A stretch of DNA of 64,000 nucleotides from Candidatus Saccharicenans sp. (GCA_024653215.1 JANLFU010000001.1:124001-188000); one strand, 5' to 3'; shown: positions 1 through 9,230, numbered from the stretch's first letter. Numbers and translations: made by a program. Notes: generated from the sequence alone by a model not told the origin.

Positions 1-1
1 T

Positions 2-460
2 CTGGCCTTCTTCGGCGGCACCCGCGAAATCCCGCGCTTCAGCCTCCTGCAGTCGCCAATTGCCATCCGCAACATGCAGAATACCGGCATTCTCCAGGAC
101 AGCCTGGGCATCTGCCGCTTCACCGGGTTTGCTTTCTCCATCGACCCCTGGGCCAGGATTGTAAGCGGGGTGACCGGCCAGGATTTTTCCACGGCCCGCC
201 TGGAAGAAATCGCCAACCGCATCGCCGCCCTCGAGCGGCTGTTCAACCTGGAAGCCGGGCTCAACCCGGAAGAGGAGGACCTGCTTCCGGCCCGCTTTGC
301 CGAGGTGCCCATCATGGCCGAAGGCAAGCCCCGGGCCATCACCCTCGAAAACCAGCTCCAGATGCGCCGCGATTACTACCGGGCCCGCGGCTGGAACGAC
401 GACGGCCGCCTCGGCGATGAATTCCTGCGGCATATGAAGATTGACCGCCGGAAAGCATAA
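2..460 (+). CDS. Aldehyde:ferredoxin oxidoreductase, C-terminal part (truncated by window start)
   Basis: Frame 2 is open from the window edge (LAFFGGTREIPRFSLLQSP...); C-terminal AOR-like GICRFTGFAFS, VTGQDFS, LERLFNLEAG and YYRARGWNDDGR motifs. Confidence 0.8.
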   Translation: MAFFGGTREIPRFSLLQSPIAIRNMQNTGILQDSLGICRFTGFAFSIDPWARIVSGVTGQDFSTARLEEIANRIAALERLFNLEAGLNPEEEDLLPARFAEVPIMAEGKPRAITLENQLQMRRDYYRARGWNDDGRLGDEFLRHMKIDRRKA

Positions 461-472
461 GGGAGGTATAAG

Positions 473-1861
473 ATGGCGCCGCGCAAATGGCAGACCAGCG
501 AGGAAGTTTTCAGGCTCTTCCGTTCCATCGGCCGGGCCTCGCTCCTCTACGACATCCAGGACAGCCACAGCGGCAACATGGCCATGCGCTGGCGGAACGA
601 AGCCGGCGAGGAAATGGTGGTCATCACCGCCACCGGTTCTCAGAAAGGCGACCTCGAGCCCAACCACCTCTGCTACCTGTCAACGGCAGAGACCGATTTC
701 GGCTACTACAAGGCTTCGTCCGAGACCGACATTCACGTGCGGATCCTTTCCATCCCGGGAGTCCAGGCTTCCATGCATGCCCACTGTAAGGAAGTGGTCA
801 TGGCCACACTCGACGACCGGCCCGCGCCCAAGACGCCGCCGCCCTTTATCCCTGTTGACCCGCTGGCCTTCTATCAGCTGGGCCCTGAAATCCCCGTGGA
901 CTGGTTTGCCGTGCCAAGCGGTTCGCCTGAGATGGCGAAGACCATTCCGGCCCGCCTAACCGAGCACACGCTGACCATCATTTACGGGCACGGAGCCATG
1001 ACCCGCGGCCGCACCCTCAAGGAAGCCTTTCACAACCTGTGCCTGGCGAATAATGCCGGCTATATCGTAAGGCTGCTGGAGCGGCAGACCGCGCTCAAAG
1101 AAGTAAGCCGGCTGGAAAAGCCCGAGGTCAGGGTGAGAATTTTTGAACATCAGAACGAGTTTGTAGAAAAGCTCCGCGGGGAAATAAAATCCGCGCCCGA
1201 ACGCCATTTTCACTTCAGGCCCGCCCCATACAACGTTGACGTAGACGGCTGCTGCGATTTCCCGGAAGAGGAAGAAATCCTCAAGGAATTCCGAAAGGCC
1301 GGAAACCGCATCTTTGAATCGCGGCTTTCGCCTTTCCATACCGGCTCGATGTCGGTCCGCGGAGTGGATTACCTGCTCTATGCGCCGCAGGCTTCGATGC
1401 CCTACGAGGTTGGAGGGGCGCTCCTCAAGCTTCCGCTTGCGCCGCAACCCGGCGACGACCGCGAGCTAGAGCTTCACAAGAAAATTTACGCCGGAAGCGA
1501 TTTCCAGACCATAATGCACTGCTACGTGCCCGAGGCCGAAGCCCACGCCCACTACGTCTATCCGGGCGAGAATCAACCGCTTTCCCGCATCATCCCGGTT
1601 GATGCCGAGGGCAGCTTCATGTACCTGGCCATTCCGGTGGTCGGACCCGAGGTCAGCGACGACGAGCTCATCCGCCTGCTCCACGACTATAAAATGGTGG
1701 TCGTCCGCGGCGGCGGAGTCTGGGCCGTGGGCAGCCAGTCGCTGTCCGAGGTGCTCCACCATCCGTCATCGCTTCGAGAAATCTGTCTCTACCGCATCGC
1801 GGCCATCGAGCGCGGCCTCGACCTCCGCAGCATGGAGCCCGAGAAGGCCCGCCGCTGGTAA
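473..1861 (+). CDS. Class II aldolase/adducin family protein with two tandem aldolase-like domains
   Basis: SGNMAMR, MHAHCKEVV and YGHGAMTRG in the N-half; second related module TGSMSVRG, MHCYVPEAEAHAHY in the C-half. Confidence 0.75.
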   Translation: MAPRKWQTSEEVFRLFRSIGRASLLYDIQDSHSGNMAMRWRNEAGEEMVVITATGSQKGDLEPNHLCYLSTAETDFGYYKASSETDIHVRILSIPGVQASMHAHCKEVVMATLDDRPAPKTPPPFIPVDPLAFYQLGPEIPVDWFAVPSGSPEMAKTIPARLTEHTLTIIYGHGAMTRGRTLKEAFHNLCLANNAGYIVRLLERQTALKEVSRLEKPEVRVRIFEHQNEFVEKLRGEIKSAPERHFHFRPAPYNVDVDGCCDFPEEEEILKEFRKAGNRIFESRLSPFHTGSMSVRGVDYLLYAPQASMPYEVGGALLKLPLAPQPGDDRELELHKKIYAGSDFQTIMHCYVPEAEAHAHYVYPGENQPLSRIIPVDAEGSFMYLAIPVVGPEVSDDELIRLLHDYKMVVVRGGGVWAVGSQSLSEVLHHPSSLREICLYRIAAIERGLDLRSMEPEKARRW

Positions 1862-2014
1862 GGTTTGCTGCTGGCCTTAAGAAAAAATTAGGAATAAAAT
1901 CAGAAGCGGCGCCGGCTCGACCGACTAAAAATAAGAGGTGCTGCAGAATGACGCAGCCCGACGCACAACGCGCAATGAGCAACCTTCAAAAACAATAATC
2001 TTACTTAAAGGGCG

Positions 2015-2584
2015 ATGCCGATGAGCAAGGACCTTGTCAAGCAATTCAAGGAAAAGGCCGCGGCAGTTTCGGCCGAGGTCTTCACCTCTCCCACCCAGGC
2101 TAAGGCGCTGGATAAGGCCGTCGAGTGGCTCCGGAAAGAAAAGAAGCTCAAGATAACAGCCGACGACAAGCTGGCCGGGCTGCTGGCCGCCCGGGATACC
2201 GCCGGCTTCAGCCTGACTTTTCCCGACAAACCCGAGCAGTTTGCCGAACTCCAGGCGGCCCTGGTCGAGGCCGATTTTGCCGTGGCCGAGACCGGAACCC
2301 TCGTCCATCTTGACGCCACGCCACGCGACCTCTGGCGCTGGACGCTTCCTGAAAATTGCCTGGCTTTCCTGGACAGGGGGAAAATCGCGGCCAACATGGA
2401 AGAGCTGCTCGAGGCCTTCAATACCTATCTTTCCTCGGGCGGGAAGGAAGGCGAGGGCAGCCTGGCCAACGAGGTCAAGCAGATTTCCTTCGTCACCGGG
2501 CCGAGCCGCACCGCCGACATCGAAGGCCAGCTGGAGCTCGGGGTGCACGGGCCGCTGTGCCTGCTGATCTTCATTTACGGCTGA
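2015..2584 (+). CDS. LutC/YkgG-like LUD domain protein
   Basis: ISFVTGPSRTADIEGQLELGVHGP matches the LUD/LutC C-terminal signature. Confidence 0.75.
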   Translation: MPMSKDLVKQFKEKAAAVSAEVFTSPTQAKALDKAVEWLRKEKKLKITADDKLAGLLAARDTAGFSLTFPDKPEQFAELQAALVEADFAVAETGTLVHLDATPRDLWRWTLPENCLAFLDRGKIAANMEELLEAFNTYLSSGGKEGEGSLANEVKQISFVTGPSRTADIEGQLELGVHGPLCLLIFIYG

Positions 2585-2707
2585 CTTCCGCTGGCCGGGT
2601 TTCAGAGAACCGGCCATATAGGGTATAATAATTCCAGCTTTTGTTATCGGTGCGGTTCTATCGTTTGATAAACAAGAGGACAGAAATTATGAAGGAAGGA
2701 GATTAAG

Positions 2708-4357
2708 ATGAGCATGTTCTGTTTCCAGTGCCAGGAAACTTTGGGCAATAAGGGCTGTACCAGGATCGGCGTCTGCGGGAAGACTTCGGATGTGGCCAAC
2801 CTGCAGGATTTGCTGATTTACAGCCTCAAGGCAATCGCGGTTCTGAACCTTAAGGCCCGGGAGAAGGGGATTAACCGGGAAGAGACTGATAAATTCCTGA
2901 TAGAAGGGCTATTCTCCACGGTCACCAACGTCAATTTTGATAAGAAATTTTTCCTGGAGAAAATTAAGGAAGCGGTGGCAGTGAGGGATGGGCTCAAGGC
3001 CGAGCTCCGAAAGGCCGGGGTGGACGTAGCCGGGCTGGAGAAGATGCCTGCCGTTTCCTGGACCTATGGCTCGGATTCCGACCTCGAAGCCCTGGCTCCG
3101 AAGGTTGGTGTCCTGGCCACGGCTGACGAGGATAAAAGATCGCTCCGTGAGCTGGTCACCTATGGGCTAAAGGGAATTTCCGCCTATGCCTTCCATGCCT
3201 ACCAGCTCGGTTTTAAGGACGAGGCGATTTTCCGGTTCGTGGAGAAGGCGCTGGCCGCCACCCTGGACGAGGCCATGAGCGTTGACGAGTACGTGGCCCT
3301 GGTCCTGGAGACGGGAAAGCACGGCGTTGAGACCATGGCCCTTCTGGATAAGGCCAACACCTCAACTTACGGCCATCCGGAGATAACGAAGGTGGACATC
3401 GGGGTGCGAAACAACCCGGGAATACTGATCAGCGGGCATGATTTGAAGGACATGGAAGAGCTGCTGGAGCAGACGGCCGGGAGCGGCGTGGATGTTTACA
3501 CCCACGGCGAGATGCTTCCCGCCCAGTACTACCCGGCCTTCAAGAAGTATCCGCACTTTGCCGGAAACTACGGTAGCTCCTGGTGGCTGCAGTACAAGGA
3601 GTTTGAAACCTTCAACGGGCCGGTGCTGATGACCAGCAACTGCCTGGTGCCGCCGCGCGAATCATACAAGGACCGGGTTTACACGACGGGCGTGGTCGGC
3701 TTCAGCGGGCTGAAACACATCCCGGAGGGCCCGGACGGAAAGAAAGATTTTTCGGAAATAATAGCGCATGCTAAAAGGTGCCAGCCGCCGGTCGAGCTTG
3801 AAAAGGGCGAAATCGTCGGCGGGTTTGCCCACCACCAGGTGATGCAGCTCGCAGACAAGGTGGTCGGGGCGGTCAAGAGCGGGGCCATCAGGCGGTTTTT
3901 CGTGATGGCCGGCTGCGACGGCCGGATGAAGAACCGCGAGTACTATACCGAGTTTGCTAAAGCGCTGCCGAAAGACACGGTGATTTTAACCGCCGGGTGT
4001 GCCAAGTACCGCTACAACAAGCTGGGGTTGGGGGACATAGGCGGCATTCCGCGGGTGCTTGATGCCGGGCAGTGCAACGACTCCTACTCGCTGGCGGTCA
4101 TTGCCCTCAAGCTCAAAGACGTGTTCGGGCTGGATGACGTCAATAAGCTGCCGATCTCTTACAACATCGCCTGGTACGAGCAGAAGGCGGTAATTGTGCT
4201 GTTGGCGCTGCTGTCGCTGGGCGTTAAGGACATTCACCTGGGGCCGACGCTTCCGGCGTTTCTTTCGCCCAACGTGGGCAAGGTGCTGGTGGAGAAGTTC
4301 GGGATTGCCGGGGTGGGAACGGTCGAGGATGACCTGAAGCTTTTTCTGGGCGAGTAA
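2708..4357 (+). CDS. hcp: Hydroxylamine reductase (hybrid cluster protein)
   Basis: [24 protein letters not shown]-terminal cluster; full-length 549 aa; [32 protein letters not shown]. Confidence 0.95.
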   Translation: MSMFCFQCQETLGNKGCTRIGVCGKTSDVANLQDLLIYSLKAIAVLNLKAREKGINREETDKFLIEGLFSTVTNVNFDKKFFLEKIKEAVAVRDGLKAELRKAGVDVAGLEKMPAVSWTYGSDSDLEALAPKVGVLATADEDKRSLRELVTYGLKGISAYAFHAYQLGFKDEAIFRFVEKALAATLDEAMSVDEYVALVLETGKHGVETMALLDKANTSTYGHPEITKVDIGVRNNPGILISGHDLKDMEELLEQTAGSGVDVYTHGEMLPAQYYPAFKKYPHFAGNYGSSWWLQYKEFETFNGPVLMTSNCLVPPRESYKDRVYTTGVVGFSGLKHIPEGPDGKKDFSEIIAHAKRCQPPVELEKGEIVGGFAHHQVMQLADKVVGAVKSGAIRRFFVMAGCDGRMKNREYYTEFAKALPKDTVILTAGCAKYRYNKLGLGDIGGIPRVLDAGQCNDSYSLAVIALKLKDVFGLDDVNKLPISYNIAWYEQKAVIVLLALLSLGVKDIHLGPTLPAFLSPNVGKVLVEKFGIAGVGTVEDDLKLFLGE

Positions 4358-4470
4358 GGCGCGGCATTAAGCTGCCGTGGTAAGGCGCAGCAGTGAGGCT
4401 CGGCCATAAGGCTCAGCGGTAAGGCCCAGCGGTAAGGCCCAGCGATAAGGTGCAGCAGAAGGTCCAGCGA
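4355..4470 (+). repeat. Degenerate 13-bp tandem repeat, about 9 units (consensus TAAGGCBCAGCRG)
   Basis: TAAGGCGCGGCAT/TAAGCTGCCGTGG/TAAGGCGCAGCAG/TGAGGCTCGGCCA/TAAGGCTCAGCGG/TAAGGCCCAGCGG/TAAGGCCCAGCGA/TAAGGTGCAGCAG/AAGGTCCAGCGA; first unit starts at the hcp stop codon. Confidence 0.85.
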
Positions 4471-4566
4471 AAGAAAGAATAATTTTTACTTTATATTTAC
4501 TTCTTATTTATTTCTTACCGCAGCTGGAAGATCATCCCGGCGGCTGGCGTGGTTTGATTTTCAGGC

Positions 4567-5403
4567 CTACGGTTTTTCGGCTCGCAGGCTCAGGCTTACC
4601 ACTGACGACAGGCTTTCCATGAGTTTTTCTGGCGAGAGGCCGAGTTTCTGGCTTATCTCCTGGACCCGGCATTCTTCCAGCAGGAGCTCGGGCGGAAAAT
4701 TCTTTTCGGTTACGACCTCTATGTTCTTGAATCCGGCGGCCGTGATGGCCGAGAGATAATCTTCTCTGGTCAGGGCTCCGGCCACGCAGGCCACGTAGGC
4801 ATCGAGCGACTGGCTGACTTCCTCGGGCAGCGGGCGGGTCAGCACCAGGTCGGATACCAGCAACCTGCCGCCGGGGCGGAGAACCCGGAAGGCCTCGCGG
4901 AAAACCCGCGGCTTGTCGGTCGACAGGTTGATGACGCAGTTGGAGATGATGACATCAACGCTGGAATCGGCCACGGGCAGGTTTTCGATTTCGCCCAGGC
5001 GGAATTCCACGTTGGAGTAGCCGCCGCGGCGGGCGTTGGCCCGGGCCCGGTCGATCATTTCCGGGGTCATGTCAACGCCGATGACCCGGCCGGTGGGACC
5101 GACCCGGCGGGCGGCCAGGAAGCAGTCAATTCCGGCACCGGAGCCGAGGTCGAGGACGGTTTCGCCGGGCTTGAGGCCGGCCAGGGCCGAGGGGTTGCCG
5201 CAACCCAGGCCGAGGTTGGCCTCGGCGGGGATGGCCTGGAGCTCCTCCTCGGAATAGCCAGCGGCCAGGCCGGCGCTGGAGTGGGGCTCGGGCTGGGAGC
5301 CGCAGCAGGAAAAGGACTGCGGACAGCAGGATTCTTCGGAACGGGCGGCGCTGGCGTAGCGCTTGCGGACTGTCTTTTTGATTTCTTCGTCTTTTATCTT
5401 CAT
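4567..5403 (-). CDS. arsM: Arsenite S-adenosylmethyltransferase
   Basis: [53 protein letters not shown]; start placed at [10 protein letters not shown] (5403). Confidence 0.9.
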   Translation of the reverse strand: MKIKDEEIKKTVRKRYASAARSEESCCPQSFSCCGSQPEPHSSAGLAAGYSEEELQAIPAEANLGLGCGNPSALAGLKPGETVLDLGSGAGIDCFLAARRVGPTGRVIGVDMTPEMIDRARANARRGGYSNVEFRLGEIENLPVADSSVDVIISNCVINLSTDKPRVFREAFRVLRPGGRLLVSDLVLTRPLPEEVSQSLDAYVACVAGALTREDYLSAITAAGFKNIEVVTEKNFPPELLLEECRVQEISQKLGLSPEKLMESLSSVVSLSLRAEKP

Positions 5404-5417
5404 GGGTTGCCTCCTGT

Positions 5418-5699
5418 TCAGGTTGTCTGGATTAAGTCCTTGATCATCGGGCCGAGCTTTTCTCGGATGAGGTCCTTGAGCTCGTCGGTTTTGATCAGGG
5501 TCAGGCAGCAGGAGCCCTTGGCCCCGCGCCACATGATGACGGCCAGCTTGTCGCCGGGCTTGAGGCCGGCGGCCTCGCGGATTTCCTTGGGAAGGACCAT
5601 CTGGCCACGCTCGTCGACACTGACCACGGACTCGAGGGCGCAGCAGGGGAGCTCCTCGGTGGGGGCTTTTTTCCTGGGTTCGTTGGGAATCGGAGTCAT
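5418..5699 (-). CDS. AbrB/SpoVT-fold protein, HgcAB-associated (HgcC-like)
   Basis: [31 protein letters not shown] swapped-hairpin motif plus CC pairs ([20 protein letters not shown]); start at [11 protein letters not shown]. Confidence 0.75.
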   Translation of the reverse strand: MTPIPNEPRKKAPTEELPCCALESVVSVDERGQMVLPKEIREAAGLKPGDKLAVIMWRGAKGSCCLTLIKTDELKDLIREKLGPMIKDLIQTT

Positions 5700-5722
5700 G
5701 GCAAATCTCCTAAAAATCAGAA

Positions 5723-5742
5723 AATTCAGAATATTCTGAATT
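5723..5742. promoter_or_regulatory. Perfect 20-bp palindrome AATTCAGAATATTCTGAATT, candidate operator of the HgcC-like/arsM operon
   Basis: Self-reverse-complementary over 20 bp; 24 bp upstream of the 5699 start codon. Confidence 0.7.
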
Positions 5743-6142
5743 ATAGCAGAGAAGACCGTTATGTCAAGAAAGATTTGGAGGGCGAGTGGCGGCAAAGGGG
5801 ATGCGGGTGGCGTCGGGCTGGGTTGAGGGAAATTAGAAGAGAGGCGCGGGTTATTAGTGCTCTTCCTGGCGGCCTCGGGTTGGGATGAATGAAGTGGCTC
5901 ATCAAGAAGAATCGGGCGGTTGTTTTGGAAATTAGAAATTTTACCAAATGTAAAATAGACTGAAGACGGGGGATGGTGTGATCGGTAGTATACATTGGTG
6001 AAACGGGTGATCTCTACGAAAGCCATTAATAATGCCATAATTTGACATGTCTCTTATCGTAAGAGGACCTGCGATATATCCATTATGGATGTTTTATTTC
6101 GGAACCTGTCGGGACTGCTCCTAAAGAAGATTTTGTTTTTTC

Positions 6143-6200
6143 TTACTCCGGAGTAAAAGTTTCAACGATTTATTGGCCCGGTACACCCGGTTGAAACTTT
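6143..6200. promoter_or_regulatory. Dyads in the leader of the lutB-lutA fusion gene
   Basis: TTACTCCGGAGTAA (6143-6156) perfect palindrome followed by AAAGTTTCAAC (6156-6166)/GTTGAAACTTT (6190-6200) perfect 11-bp inverted repeat. Confidence 0.5.
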
Positions 6201-6246
6201 GGCTGGTAAAATGTATTGTTATTAAAGAAAAATCCCAGGGAAAAGC

Positions 6247-8760
6247 ATGAAGAAAAAAAGAGTCGAGAAAATAAGCCCGGAGCTGGTGAAGACGCTTCAG
6301 GAGTTCAGCCAGAGCTGGAGCGGGAAGCGGGCGAAGGCCTTCGCCGGGCTGGATTTCGAGGCGCTGCGGGAGGAGCTGGCCCGGATAAAGGAAGCGGCGG
6401 TTGAGCAGAGCGAAGAGCTCCTCGATAAGTTTATGACCAGGGCCGCGGCCAGGGGAAGCTACGTGCATTTTGCGGCCGATAGCCAGCAGGCCAACGAAAT
6501 AATTTACCGGGTTCTGAAGGAGCGCGGGGTCAAGGTGCTGGTCAAGGGCAAGAGCATGGTCAGCGAGGAGACCGGGCTCAATGAATACCTGGCGAAGAGG
6601 GGAGTGGAGGCGCGGGAAACGGACCTGGGCGAATGGATCATTCAGCTGGCGGGCGAAGCGCCGACGCACATGGTCATGCCGGCCATTCATTTGAACAGGG
6701 GGCAGGTGGCCGGGGTTTTCCGGGAGCGGCTGGGCGAGGAAGTGCCGGAGGATGTAAGCCGGCTGGTCAAGGTGGCGAGAAGGCACGTCAGGCGGAAAAT
6801 CCTGGAGGCGGGGGCCGGGTTGAGCGGGGCCAATGCCCTGCTGGCCGAGGAAGGCGCGGTGCTTCTGGTCACAAACGAGGGGAACGGGCGGCTGGTGACC
6901 AGCGTCCCGCCGGTTCATATTGTGCTGGCCAGCCGGGAGAAGGTGCTGCCGTCGCTTCGGGAAGCGATGAAGCTGCTGCGGGTGCTGACCAGGAATGCCA
7001 CCGGCCAGGAGATATCGAGCTACGTGTCGGTGATTGCCGGGCCGCCGCGGGAAGAGCAGCATATCGTCATTGTGGATAACGGGCGGAGCCGGATGCGGCG
7101 GGATTTCGAGTTCAGGGAAGTGCTGAAGTGCATCAAGTGCTCGGCCTGTTTGAACGTCTGCCCGGTCTACCAGATGGTTGGCGGGCAGGAGTTCAGCTAT
7201 GTTTACATGGGAGGGATTGGGAGCCTGCTGACGGCCTGGGTGCACGGGCTGAGGGAGTCGGAGGAGCTGGCCTCGTATTGCCTGAGCTGCCACCGGTGCG
7301 ATGAGGTTTGTTCGACCAAGATTCCAATTGCCGAGCTGGTCAGGAAATTGAGGGAAAAGATTGTGCGGGAGAAGGGCGGGAAGCTTTGGAAGAAGGCGGC
7401 TTTCGGGGCGGTGCTGGCGAGGCCGCAGGTGGAGAGGAAGATTTTTGCTCTGGGAAGGGCGGCCAGGCCCTTGATTAGCAAGGAGGGCCGGGTGAGAGTG
7501 CCGGTGGGCGCGGGTGTGGGTGTGCTGCGGAGGCTGGAGAAATTCCCGGCGCCGGCGGAGAGAAGCTTTACGGCGTTGGTGGCGGAGGAGCGGGAGAAGG
7601 AGAGGGAGAAGCAAAGAGCCGAAGAAAATGAAAAGAAAAATAATAGAGAGGATTTAGTCGCGGGCGGTAATTATTCAGGGTCAAGATCTGAGCAGCCAGG
7701 GACAGATATAAATGATGAAACTAGAGATAAAAATAAAAGTAGAAGGAAGGGTATAAAAGAGGTTAAAAAAATTAGTGGGAGCGGAGAAGGCTCTGGTCAT
7801 GATGTTGAGGGGAAAGAGGAGGGGCACGAGTCAAAAGCTGAATATTCAGGAAGCGTAGCGCCTGGCAGCAAAGAACCTGGGGGCCTGGGCAAAGAGAAAA
7901 CCCACGTGGCTGGGACCGAGAAGCCAGACCAGCCGGAGCCGAGTGTGGGCGCGGGCAAAAAGGTGGCCATATTTCCGGGGTGCCTGATTGAAAATTTCTT
8001 CCCGGAGGTGGGGCTGGCTGCTTACAGGTTGCTGCGGCGGCATGGTTATGAGGTCGAGGTGCCGTTTGACGGCTGCTGCGGTTTTCCGGCGGCCAATTCC
8101 GGGTTTGCCGAGGAGGCCAGGAAGGAATTCGGGAGGGTAGCCGGGAAGCTACTTGGCGGCGATTATTACCGGATTGTGACACTGTGTCCGACCTGCACGG
8201 CCATGCTGAGAGAGATAGGGCCGGGGTTGAGGGCGGATATAATGCTGGACGAAAAGAAGGCGGAAGTTTTCAGGGGGCGGGTGAGAACGCTGGTGGCGTT
8301 TGTGGCGGAGGAGGGACTGGAGGCAGGATCGAAGCCAGATTATTTAATTTATGAGGGGGAGCCTGAATCTGAATCAGGAATGAAAATTGGAAGCGGCGAA
8401 GTTGAAGCGTCCGGTGGAGCCGGCAAGGACAAACATAAGCTAAGAATCACATATCATGATTCCTGTCACCATAGGTACGTGCTGAAGGAGTCGCAGCTCT
8501 CAAGGCGGCTGCTGCGGGAGGCGGGCTGCGAGCTGGTGGAGATGGAGAACTCCGACGTCTGCTGCGGGTTTGCCGGGGTGTTCTCGGTGGAGCACGCGGC
8601 GGTGTCGGAAGAGCTGCTGCGGCAGAAGCTGGAAGCGATAGAGAAGGCGGGGGCCGAGGTGGTGGTGATGGATTGCCCGGGCTGCCTGTTGCAGATAAAG
8701 GGCGGACTTCTGACCGGGAAGAAGCGGGTTCAGGTCAAGCACAGCGCCGAACTCCTCTAA
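6247..8760 (+). CDS. LutB-LutA fusion: LUD domain, two 4Fe-4S motifs, low-complexity linker, two CCG domains
   Basis: LutB-like N-half with CIKCSACLNVCPVYQ and CLSCHRCDEVCSTKIP; C-half KVAIFPGCLIENFFPEVG, CCGFPAANSG, HDSCHHRY, CCGFAGVFS. Confidence 0.85.
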   Translation: MKKKRVEKISPELVKTLQEFSQSWSGKRAKAFAGLDFEALREELARIKEAAVEQSEELLDKFMTRAAARGSYVHFAADSQQANEIIYRVLKERGVKVLVKGKSMVSEETGLNEYLAKRGVEARETDLGEWIIQLAGEAPTHMVMPAIHLNRGQVAGVFRERLGEEVPEDVSRLVKVARRHVRRKILEAGAGLSGANALLAEEGAVLLVTNEGNGRLVTSVPPVHIVLASREKVLPSLREAMKLLRVLTRNATGQEISSYVSVIAGPPREEQHIVIVDNGRSRMRRDFEFREVLKCIKCSACLNVCPVYQMVGGQEFSYVYMGGIGSLLTAWVHGLRESEELASYCLSCHRCDEVCSTKIPIAELVRKLREKIVREKGGKLWKKAAFGAVLARPQVERKIFALGRAARPLISKEGRVRVPVGAGVGVLRRLEKFPAPAERSFTALVAEEREKEREKQRAEENEKKNNREDLVAGGNYSGSRSEQPGTDINDETRDKNKSRRKGIKEVKKISGSGEGSGHDVEGKEEGHESKAEYSGSVAPGSKEPGGLGKEKTHVAGTEKPDQPEPSVGAGKKVAIFPGCLIENFFPEVGLAAYRLLRRHGYEVEVPFDGCCGFPAANSGFAEEARKEFGRVAGKLLGGDYYRIVTLCPTCTAMLREIGPGLRADIMLDEKKAEVFRGRVRTLVAFVAEEGLEAGSKPDYLIYEGEPESESGMKIGSGEVEASGGAGKDKHKLRITYHDSCHHRYVLKESQLSRRLLREAGCELVEMENSDVCCGFAGVFSVEHAAVSEELLRQKLEAIEKAGAEVVVMDCPGCLLQIKGGLLTGKKRVQVKHSAELL

Positions 8761-8762
8761 AC

Positions 8763-8786
8763 AGGGGACACCGTACACTGTCCCCT
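8763..8786. repeat. REP-like hairpin H1 AGGGGACA-N8-TGTCCCCT
   Basis: Perfect 8-bp inverted repeat two bases after the stop codon at 8760. Confidence 0.75.
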
Positions 8787-8836
8787 TTTTTCTCACTTTC
8801 TTAGTTTTTTCCCCCTTGAATTTAGGTGACAAAATC

Positions 8837-8858
8837 GGGGACACCCTACAGTGTCCCC
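8837..8858 (+). repeat. REP-like hairpin H2 GGGGACAC-CCTACA-GTGTCCCC
   Basis: Perfect 8-bp stem, 6-nt loop. Confidence 0.8.
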
Positions 8859-9015
8859 AATGGTCAATTATTAAAGGTTTTGTCGAAACGGCGAAGGAGC
8901 TTGTTGGCCATCTGATATTTCTGATATCTAACTAATAAGGGGGCCCAGGCAAATACTCACGACTGGTGGAATTAAAATAAGTTTCTTCTTCAGGCTGCCA
9001 GGTAAAAGAGGTAAC

Positions 9016-9039
9016 AGGGGACACTGTAGGGTGTCCCCT
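9016..9039 (-). repeat. REP-like hairpin H3, 22-bp core is the exact reverse complement of H2
   Basis: GGGGACACTGTAGGGTGTCCCC at 9017-9038 equals the reverse complement of 8837-8858. Confidence 0.8.
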
Positions 9040-9079
9040 TTGGGGTTGCCTGATAATTTGATTAAAAAGGGCCGAAAAC

Positions 9080-9101
9080 GGGGACACCATAAGGTGTCCC
9101 C
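9080..9101. repeat. REP-like hairpin H4 GGGGACACC-ATAA-GGTGTCCCC
   Basis: Perfect 9-bp stem, 4-nt loop. Confidence 0.8.
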
Positions 9102-9148
9102 TGTTCATATTGACTAAGTGGGGTGGCTCATATAAAATTCACATACCC

Positions 9149-9222
9149 GGCGGCGTAGCTCAGTTGGTCAGAGCATGCGGCTCATATCCGCAGTGTCGGG
9201 GGTTCAAATCCCTCCGCCGCCA
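9149..9222 (+). tRNA. tRNA with CAU anticodon, most likely elongator tRNA-Met
   Basis: GGCGGCG/CGCCGCC acceptor, GCTC..GAGC D-arm, TGCGG-CTCATAT-CCGCA anticodon arm, GGGGG-TTCAAAT-CCCTC T-arm; CCA not encoded. Confidence 0.93.
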
Positions 9223-9230
9223 TTTTCATT

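Noticed and set aside
441-959. ORFs overlapping the aldolase gene in other frames (441-959, 487-789, 956-1447, 1466-1762, 1599-1880)
   Set aside because: Pro/Arg/Ser-rich translations typical of shadow frames in GC-rich coding DNA; the aldolase frame has clear family motifs
2641-2690. Imperfect dyad TTGTTATC...GATAAACAA upstream of hcp as a possible HcpR/FNR-type operator
   Set aside because: Imperfect match and does not fit known HcpR or FNR consensus closely enough
7500-7960. Interpreting the lutB-lutA linker as a pseudogene break
   Set aside because: The reading frame is continuous across the linker and both flanking modules retain intact Cys motifs
9149-9222. Calling the CAU tRNA tRNA-Ile2
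   Set aside because: Arms resemble elongator Met more; isotype cannot be settled without a model, so kept as a finding only
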